Below, piece by piece: positions 58,476-64,000 of a stretch of DNA of 64,000 nucleotides; positions within the stretch are counted from its first letter, which is position 1; each line of letters opens with the position of its first letter. The translations under genes were made by a program, and so were the position numbers. The notes below the pieces were generated by a model. The model was given only the letters and a program-made list of their open reading frames with translations. It was not told the DNA's origin and did no database searches. Origin of the DNA: Cyrtodaria siliqua (taxonomy: Eukaryota; Mollusca; Bivalvia; Adapedonta; Hiatellidae); assembly GCA_037043455.1 (NCBI GenBank), contig JAWPHD010006788.1, positions 1 to 64,000 of the forward strand, given 5' to 3'.

Positions 58476-58940
58476 TTTCAATAAAAGACAGATGATGCAT
58501 ACAAAGACATGGCTGAAATGAAAGATGAGTATGATGAGTATGATCTAAGTGATTATCCTCAAAATCACCCAATGCATGATGATACAAACAAAAAAGTATT
58601 GGGTAAAATGAAAGACGAATGTGCTGGTGTTGCTATAGCTGAGTATTTTGGATTAAGACCCAAGCTATATTTTGTTTTGAGAGCGGATGAACAACTCATT
58701 AAAAAAGCAAAGGGTGTAAAAAAATACGTAATCGAAAAAAATATCAACTTTGAAAACTACAAGGATGCATTGTTTAACAAGAAAAAATACACCCATGAAA
58801 TGAAAATGATACGCACGATGCTTCATCAAATATACGGCATAACAGTAAACAAAGTAACACTGTCACCATTTTACACTAAAAAATACATTCGAGAAGATGG
58901 AATTACAACTGATGCATATGGATTTTATAAAAACTTATAA
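58476..58940 (+). pseudogene. DNA polymerase B, C-terminal part
   Basis: Residues DLSDYPQNHP, NKKVLGKMKDECAG, GLRPKLYFVL, KKAKGVKKYVIEKNI and VTLSPFYTKKYI match the C-terminal region after the YxDTDS motif in Polinton/adintovirus-type PolB. Coding starts at DDAYKDM directly after the LINE. Its stop (58,938-58,940) overlaps the stop of integrase B tail to tail by 16 bases, suggesting native neighbours. It may be the other half of the 54,082 gene or belong to a second PolB. Confidence 0.75.
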
Positions 58941-59823
58941 TTTGTATCAGCAGGAACAATAAGTAGTTCTTCTATGACAAATCCTCTTTGTGGCACTGGT
59001 GCTTTCAAATAATAAACGTTTATACCTTGCGTCACCATATAACTTTTAATCTTGTGAATATATACACTCCACATTGGATCAGTTGCTCTGCGTCTTCCAC
59101 CTTCTTGTTCCCCGGGTTGTTATAAATATCTTACACTTGCATTCATACAGATAGGATCATCTTTTAATGTTTTTGTTTCAAGAAGAGGGGGCTTTTTGTT
59201 TCCGCATTTAATGCTTTAACAACTTCTGGTAATCTCTTTACCCATTCTCTATTACGTTTTTGTAAATCTATTTCCTTAGCATACTGATACCCAAACGATC
59301 GTTCAGCTAATGTTCTGTTAAATCTTTCCACTATAGCTTGGTCTCTGTGTATTTCTGTTCTGCCCCGTCTGATATTTACTTTATGTTTTGCCATCAACTG
59401 CGATACTGCACCCATAAATTCTCTGCCTGGGTCAACTTGTAATAACTTTGGATATTTCAAATGCCGACTGTATATACTTTCAAATGCTTTGGCAACTTCT
59501 TTACTATCCTTGGAAGTCAGTGGCTCTGCTTTTTTGTATCTACTTGCAATATCAACCACAGTCAACGCATATTTATAAGTCTTGCGGCCAAAAGTATCAT
59601 GCGGTAAAAATAACAAATCAGCTTGATGCACTCCATTCTTAGCAGAAACATCAAACCTGGGTCTAATTATTTTCTTTGGTGCGGGTAAATAAATCTGCCA
59701 CACAGCTTGTTTCTTTAAAAATTGTAATGCCTTTTTTTCACTGACACCAGCCTCTTTTGACAATTTTTTAACTGCCGAGTAACCTCTCCAAAATCCTTTT
59801 GGGCTGTAATAAATCTTTTCCAT
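58925..59823 (-). pseudogene. Integrase B (rve family)
   Basis: The start MEKIYYSPKGFW at 59,823. The catalytic core shows HQADLLFLPHD (Asp), LLQVDPGREFMG (Asp in D-x-G-x-E-F) and QAIVERFNRTL (Glu), so the D,D-E triad is intact. The main frame stops at 59,164; the C-terminal domain (TDPMWSVYIHKIKS, GFVIEELLIVP) continues in another frame to 58,925, so there is a frameshift at about 59,110-59,165. It is only distantly similar to integrase A. Confidence 0.85.
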
Positions 59824-59842
59824 TTTTCTACTAAAGAAAAAA
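59824..59842. promoter_or_regulatory. 19-bp divergent spacer
   Basis: Only 19 bases (TTTCTACTAAAGAAAAAA-type) separate the divergent start codons of integrase B and the 59,843 gene. Any promoter elements must overlap the coding ends. Confidence 0.35.
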
Positions 59843-60166
59843 ATGGAAATCACAACTGCACAATTTGATGAACTGCTTGAAGAGCAAAATCAATATAGCA
59901 CAAAGAAATGGACAGACTTGGAAATAAATAAAATATACACTATTACAGATACAAAAATAGTGAATACTGAATATGGTCCATCCATGGTATTGACATTATT
60001 AGACAACGGTGAAGTATGGGCGCCTGATCATCTCAAAAATAAAATAGAGAAGAGTGCTGCTAAACCACCATATTATATTCGACCACTTGGATTGAAACCA
60101 TGTAAGAACAACAAAAAAAATAGGTATCATGCATATGACTTAGTCTTTCCAGTTGTTTCAAAGTAA
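59843..60166 (+). CDS. Small OB-fold-like protein
   Basis: Intact 107 aa starting MEITTAQFDELLEEQ. A beta-rich core, KIYTITDTKIVNTEYGPSM then TLLDNGEVWAPDHL, resembles OB-fold single-strand-binding modules in pattern. Beside integrase and PolB, a DNA-binding role in replication would fit. That is inference; a fold search is the test. Confidence 0.5.
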   Translation: MEITTAQFDELLEEQNQYSTKKWTDLEINKIYTITDTKIVNTEYGPSMVLTLLDNGEVWAPDHLKNKIEKSAAKPPYYIRPLGLKPCKNNKKNRYHAYDLVFPVVSK

Positions 60167-60220
60167 ACATATAACATATATAGTAATTTCAAAGTAATTA
60201 TAGTTTTAAACTATTTTTTT

Positions 60221-60640
60221 TTATGAAATCAATTTATACGCCACAAATCCAGTTGCAGTCATGCCCACCACAGTAAACGTAATTTCTCTATTCTGTTGAT
60301 CCGGAGATGGTGTATAAAAATCACTCAACTTAGGCTCCGGTTTCAAAAGCAAATGTTTGCCAGTTGTATAATAATACTGTTTCATGGCCTGGTCTACATC
60401 ATCAAAAGTCTGCTCTGCATGATGTTCCTTTTGCAGTTGCTTATTAATAAAATCTAATCTCTCTGTTCTTTTTTTATTCCACGCCGCTTGTGCTGTGTTC
60501 AATTGTTCAACTGCTTTGTCATGCCTTTGTCTTTCCTCATCTGAATGACTTCCCATTTTTGAAAAGAAATAATTTGAACCGCTAAACGCCAATGCGTTTG
60601 TTAATGCGCCACCGATCATCATTGCTACTGCACTTGCCAT
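60221..60640 (-). CDS. Set B conserved-type protein with N-terminal hydrophobic segment
   Basis: Intact 139 aa. It begins MASAVAMMIGGALTNALAF (hydrophobic, signal-anchor-like), followed by a charged helix (HSDEERQRHDKAVEQLNTAQ), the motif PEPKLSDFYTPS and a C-terminal hydrophobic helix VVGMTATGFVAYKL. Probably a membrane or virion-associated protein. Function unknown. Downstream of the 60,664 gene by 23 bases. Confidence 0.6.
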   Translation of the reverse strand: MASAVAMMIGGALTNALAFSGSNYFFSKMGSHSDEERQRHDKAVEQLNTAQAAWNKKRTERLDFINKQLQKEHHAEQTFDDVDQAMKQYYYTTGKHLLLKPEPKLSDFYTPSPDQQNREITFTVVGMTATGFVAYKLIS

Positions 60641-60663
60641 TTTTTATATATATATTTTTTAAA

Positions 60664-60900
60664 TTATTTCATAATATCCGCAGGAATAATACCTTGCTTA
60701 ATCAACATATCCTTTGTAGCCATTGTTAACATTATTTCCACAGACAGCATCCCAATATCTGTCATATTAAAATCCACTTTAGGGGCTGGTCTTTTTAGTA
60801 GTTTTCTGCCAATCTCAGAATATCCAACAGTTAAAAGTGTTTCCATTCCAGCGTGATACACCATATTTACAATTTGTTTTCCGTCAATACTTGTTGCCAT
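60664..60900 (-). CDS. Small helical protein, set B
   Basis: Intact 78 aa, MATSIDGKQIVNMVYHAG onwards, containing KRPAPKVDFNMTDIGML and a hydrophobic helix. It shares with its neighbour a short P-x-PK-x-(D/S)-F signature, so the two may be related or act together. Function unknown. Confidence 0.55.
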   Translation of the reverse strand: MATSIDGKQIVNMVYHAGMETLLTVGYSEIGRKLLKRPAPKVDFNMTDIGMLSVEIMLTMATKDMLIKQGIIPADIMK

Positions 60901-60940
60901 TTTTAATATTATTTTTTATATTGTTTTTTTAAATAAATTA

Positions 60941-61309
60941 TTAAAAACAATCAAACGGGTCTTTTGGTGCAACATGAACAGCAACAGGTTGTACAGGTTG
61001 CGTAGCAGATTTCTTGATATAAATATACAAACCCAACCCAGCAATGCCTAGTAATAAAACCTGACACGGTGGAATATAATTTTTGTATACGTTTATTTTG
61101 ATATCTGGTTCCTCTTCATCTATTGTTTTTTTTCTTATTTCATCTTGCCCTGCATCTTGCTCTGCAGCATTTTGATTTGCAGCATCTTGTGCATCCTGTG
61201 CATTCTGACGCTTTGCCTTTCTTGCCGCTGCTCCTTTTTACCCAGCTTCTATTCTTTTTGGATTTTTTACTTTTTGTACAGGTATAACTTCACTCTCTTG
61301 GTTCTCCAT
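60941..61309 (-). pseudogene. Single-span membrane protein, nonsense-broken
   Basis: The start MENQESEVIPVQKVKNP at 61,309. A TAA at 61,238-61,240 interrupts a basic Ala-rich helix (KGAAARKAKRQNAQDAQ). A transmembrane segment, QVLLLGIAGLGLYIYI, and a Pro/Val tail precede the stop at 60,941. It overlaps the next gene (stop at 61,290) by 20 bases. Function unknown. Confidence 0.55.
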
Positions 61310-61781
61310 CATTTATATTATCTATATTTTTATTTTTATTAAAATCAATATGTCTAACAGTTGTCAGTATTGCTGTAAATGGTGCTAAGCACATCCCATA
61401 CCTGTAATACAACTCACAACAAGCACTTGTCAAAGCATGATTAATAAATGGGTCTTCCTCCAAATCTTCTGTCAGTTTTGGTGGATTGGTTAGATTAAAA
61501 TATTTTGATACTCCCATCACATACAAGTTAATAAAAGAATTGCCTAAAGTCTTAGTCATGCTTGCCCCAAGCCTTGCTTCATATCTGCAGTAAAGTTTGT
61601 TAATTTCATCCGGGGGCATGCTATCTATATTCGTGAGTTGTATGTCTTTACCCAAATATTGACGACTACCACCGCCAGCCACTATGGCTGATAATCTTTC
61701 TTTTTTTGTTTCTTGTTGCTTTGATTCATCACGTTACGTGAAACCTTCCGATATATCTTGTAATAGTTCTTCCGCATTCAT
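61290..61781 (-). pseudogene. Set B protein of unknown function
   Basis: The start MNAEELLQDISEGFT at 61,781 is followed by TAA at 61,734-61,736. The rest stays open to 61,290: GGGSRQYLGKDIQLTN, LYCRYEARLGASMTKTLG, NPPKLTEDLEEDPFINHAL, YRYGMCLAPF. It is about 164 residues long with one nonsense codon. Helical and globular. No family recognised. Expected near minor virion genes by position. Confidence 0.55.
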
Positions 61782-61849
61782 TTTTATATTAATAATCTTA
61801 TTTTTTATCTTGAAATAAATATAAAAAACAAAATAACCAGCTGCGATAT

Positions 61850-62045
61850 TCATGGAACTAGTAATTGTTAGTATTGTTAATAGCATTGCTATTTTTTTAT
61901 TAACATTATTAATTTGCTTCAAGCTTTGCTATTAACATTGCTACTTTGCTATGAGCAATGCTATTAGCATTACTATATTCATGTCAGTATTGCTATTAAC
62001 ATTGCTTCTTTGCTGTTAGTATTACTATTAGCAACAGTTGTAAAA
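61850..62045. repeat. Imperfect GCTATTAACATTGCT tandem repeat
   Basis: Several degenerate copies of TTGCTATTA(A/G)CATTGCT in the intergenic region between divergent genes. Might be a promoter-region repeat or simple slippage. Confidence 0.6.
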
Positions 62046-62133
62046 AAAAAGGAATTATTTGACGTTATTATACCTGCGGATATTATGAAATAAATATATT
62101 TTGTAATAATAAATAAATATTATATAAGAAAAA

Positions 62134-62370
62134 ATGAATTTGAAAATATCAGACCGCGAGATTAGTGATTATGACAAAAATAAAATAGCACAGGAAATTA
62201 TGACAAAGGATGACGTAAAATGTTGTATATGTGTTTCAGAAAGTGATTTGTTACAAACGTACGCAAAAGGTGCACAGAAAGTGCCTGTAATTTCTGTGAC
62301 AAAGGATGGCGTAGAATATTTTATATGTGAGCCAAGAAGGTATGTTTTACAAGCCCCGATACAACGTTAA
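62134..62370 (+). CDS. Small cysteine-containing protein, set B
   Basis: Intact 78 aa: MNLKISDREISDYDK, then DDVKCCICVSESDLLQTYA and KDGVEYFICEPRRYV. The three or four cysteines could bind metal, but spacing does not match a named finger. Plus strand, AT-rich upstream. Confidence 0.5.
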   Translation: MNLKISDREISDYDKNKIAQEIMTKDDVKCCICVSESDLLQTYAKGAQKVPVISVTKDGVEYFICEPRRYVLQAPIQR

Positions 62371-62379
62371 AAGAAAAAC

Positions 62380-62487
62380 ATGGAGATTGCTGTTGTACCG
62401 GTATTGGTTGGTGCATTGGTTGGCGCGTTCTGCGGCTGGATTTATTTTTTTATTTTCCAAATTGGAAAAAATTATTTAACCCAATAA
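62380..62487 (+). CDS. 35-aa single-span membrane miniprotein
   Basis: MEIAVVPVLVGALVGAFCG begins a Gly/Ala-rich transmembrane helix, followed by IYFFIFQIGKNYLTQ. Ten bases after the preceding gene. Its stop overlaps the ATPase B stop tail to tail by 16 bases, the same overlap length as the PolB-integrase pair. Function unknown; it could be a virion membrane protein. Confidence 0.5.
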   Translation: MEIAVVPVLVGALVGAFCGWIYFFIFQIGKNYLTQ

Positions 62488-63137
62488 CCAGTTGCTTGGT
62501 CAGTCCTCAAAATTAACTTGGAATATTTAGTCTTTGCTAAAGCTTTTCTAATTCTGGTTCTCTCTTCCAGCGTCGGAATAACATCATTTTCTGTCAAGCA
62601 ATTTTCATAACTATCTCTGTCTTTGGTGTAAAACATACACAACCATTTTGCTTGCTCCCTCAAATCTTTCAATACAGAATTATATCTCTGTGAAATAACC
62701 CACACTGATTGTTTGGCGTGACGACCAGAGAATGCCAACTCCGATAACATATCTTTTTTCTTTGTTAATTCTTTTGTGGCGGAGCAATCATCAATGATGT
62801 ATAGTGTGGGCTTGCCAGCATATTGTTTGAAAAATAAACGCAACAGTTCTTGCAGCATTTCTTTACCGTTGCTCACAGGATTGACAATTGTTATTTTTTT
62901 ATCTTTTGGGTTTCTTACATCACCTATCCAGTATCTATTTTTATAAGCCTCGTTCCACTCTATGGTTGGACACAATATAATTATATGTTTAAAAACTCCA
63001 ACATACTCTTGTTCAAGTATGTCAAGAACAAACTCTGTCTTACCGCAGCCTGTCTGACCACAGATAATGGCACTGTGGGGATATTTATGATATTTTTGTT
63101 TGTGCAAACTAGTATCGTACTTCTTTGAATCTTCCAT
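62472..63137 (-). CDS. Packaging ATPase B (FtsK/HerA/A32 type)
   Basis: Intact 221 aa from MEDSKKYDTSLHK (ATG at 63,137). Walker A AIICGQTGCGKTEF, Walker B PTLYIIDDCSATKE, sensor-like VWVISQRYNSVL. Predicted motor that pumps viral DNA into capsids. It overlaps the end of the capsid gene by 29 bases. Distinct from ATPase A: different residues around both Walker motifs and opposite completeness. Confidence 0.88.
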   Translation of the reverse strand: MEDSKKYDTSLHKQKYHKYPHSAIICGQTGCGKTEFVLDILEQEYVGVFKHIIILCPTIEWNEAYKNRYWIGDVRNPKDKKITIVNPVSNGKEMLQELLRLFFKQYAGKPTLYIIDDCSATKELTKKKDMLSELAFSGRHAKQSVWVISQRYNSVLKDLREQAKWLCMFYTKDRDSYENCLTENDVIPTLEERTRIRKALAKTKYSKLILRTDQATGYWVK

Positions 63138-64000
63138 CTTCAAAATTGATTTGCGCGTCTTGTATTATATATAGATAAATATTTAAAGGTTGATTTGCAT
63201 CTGCTTTTTTATTTATTAGTATCGTTATGCCTTCACTGCCGTTTTCTATTTTTCTTCCACTGCCATATAATAAATTGTCATCACATGTTCTAAGGTCAAG
63301 CCACAAAGCATATGATTTTGTTAGATAGGTCTCAAGAGAAACATTGGTAAAGTCCCTCGCTACTATTTCTGTCTCTTTGTTTCTTTTTGATGTCAAGGCA
63401 AAATATTTGTTGATTTCATCCCAATGTTGATATGCCTTCATGTCCTTACTATACAACTGATTTGGTACACCCTCTAGTGTCATTTCAACCTTTTCAATCT
63501 TTGGGTTGTAAAAGGATTCCGTGTTTGTTCTTTCTGGGTCTTCAAACAGCATTAAATACCTTTCATGCTTCGTGCTGGTACATTAATGTTGATATTCCAA
63601 AGGGTTTCAGATTTGTTTGCTATTATTTTTCTATGTCGCAAGATACGATCATACATAAATACTATCTTACCATTGATTTGCTGTCTTATTTGACTGGCTA
63701 ATTCAACATCACTAACCATATCAAATTCCAAGCAGATATTTTTTATTACATAAGATGCATCAGCATTACTGCATTTGATAACTTTGTTATAATCGTTAAA
63801 CGTTAATTCATATTCTAACCTATCACCAAGCCCCGCTTGATAAAATGGCATATGACTTTCTAACATTTCAAAGTCCAGCGGAATACAAAATCTATTTCCA
63901 TAAGCTGCTGCTACAGCTTCATCCTCAGCGTCCGAGGAAGCATCTCCCGCACCAACTCTATGTTTTAACATGTTTGCTTTACCTTGGTAAGCTATGTTTA
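63109..64000 (-). pseudogene. Major capsid protein B (partial, frameshifted)
   Basis: Two frames, 63,971-63,552 (NRFCIPLDFEMLESHMPFY, NININVPARSMKG) and 63,552-63,109 (SFYNPKIEKVEMTLEGVP, NIYLYIIQDAQINF), join at a frameshift near 63,553. The pattern (beta-rich, PLDFEML, NINVPARS, NPKI...EGVPN) is that of the double-jelly-roll capsid protein of Polinton/adintovirus-type elements. The 5' end runs off the window: codons for AYQGKAN precede the internal ATG. Differs from the set A capsid candidate. Confidence 0.75.

Noticed and set aside
61145..61342. Plus-strand Leu/Cys/Ser-rich 65-aa frame
   Set aside because: Antisense of an Ala/Gln-rich membrane-protein gene on the minus strand.

Overview
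The window is AT-rich, intron-era metazoan DNA from an invertebrate, most likely a bivalve mollusc. The evidence is tRNA-derived SINEs, many short inverted-repeat elements, a Penelope-like retroelement, tandem C2H2 zinc-finger genes and a large block of integrated virus-like genes. The species call is inference. No rRNA genes, CRISPR arrays or prokaryotic operons are present.

Positions 1-41,200 are gene-poor and repeat-rich. They hold SINEs, foldback/MITE-like elements and minisatellites: a 44-bp array with a 741-bp higher-order repeat at 3.7-5.8 kb, a 19-bp array at 9.4-10.3 kb, a 102-bp array at 10.5-11 kb, a 29-bp array at 37 kb and a 320-bp array at 40-41 kb. There are also two related C2H2 zinc-finger exons (13.2-14.5 kb and 32.1-33.0 kb, plus strand) and a decayed zinc-finger cluster on the minus strand (19.0-20.6 kb).

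Positions 41,200-64,000 hold two virus-like gene sets of the Polinton/adintovirus type (midsize linear dsDNA viruses with protein-primed PolB, retroviral-type integrase, packaging ATPase and jelly-roll capsid proteins). Set A (about 41.2-55.2 kb) contains integrase, a phospholipase A2 domain protein, an adenain-like cysteine protease, small basic and hydrophobic virion proteins, a major capsid candidate, a precursor-like protein with protease-site motifs, a penton candidate, a fibre-like coiled-coil protein, a packaging ATPase, a Lys/Ala-rich DNA-binding protein, a zinc-ribbon protein resembling late transcription factor VLTF3, and the N-terminal part of PolB. Set B (about 58.5-64 kb) contains the C-terminal part of PolB overlapping a second, different integrase tail to tail, several small conserved-looking genes, a second packaging ATPase and a second, different capsid gene that runs off the window.

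Both sets are decaying, with frameshifts, nonsense codons and insertions. Set A integrase is split by a Penelope-like element (about 41.5-43.2 kb). The VLTF3-like gene is split by a tiny 3' tip of the same Penelope family. PolB is split by a 5'-truncated, catalytically dead LINE (55.2-58.5 kb), with the PolB core missing. Set A still shows two shared upstream motifs, one before virion-type genes and one before replication-side genes, which look like relics of temporal promoters. Whether A and B are one recombined provirus, two tandem proviruses or a chimera joined at PolB is the main open question.
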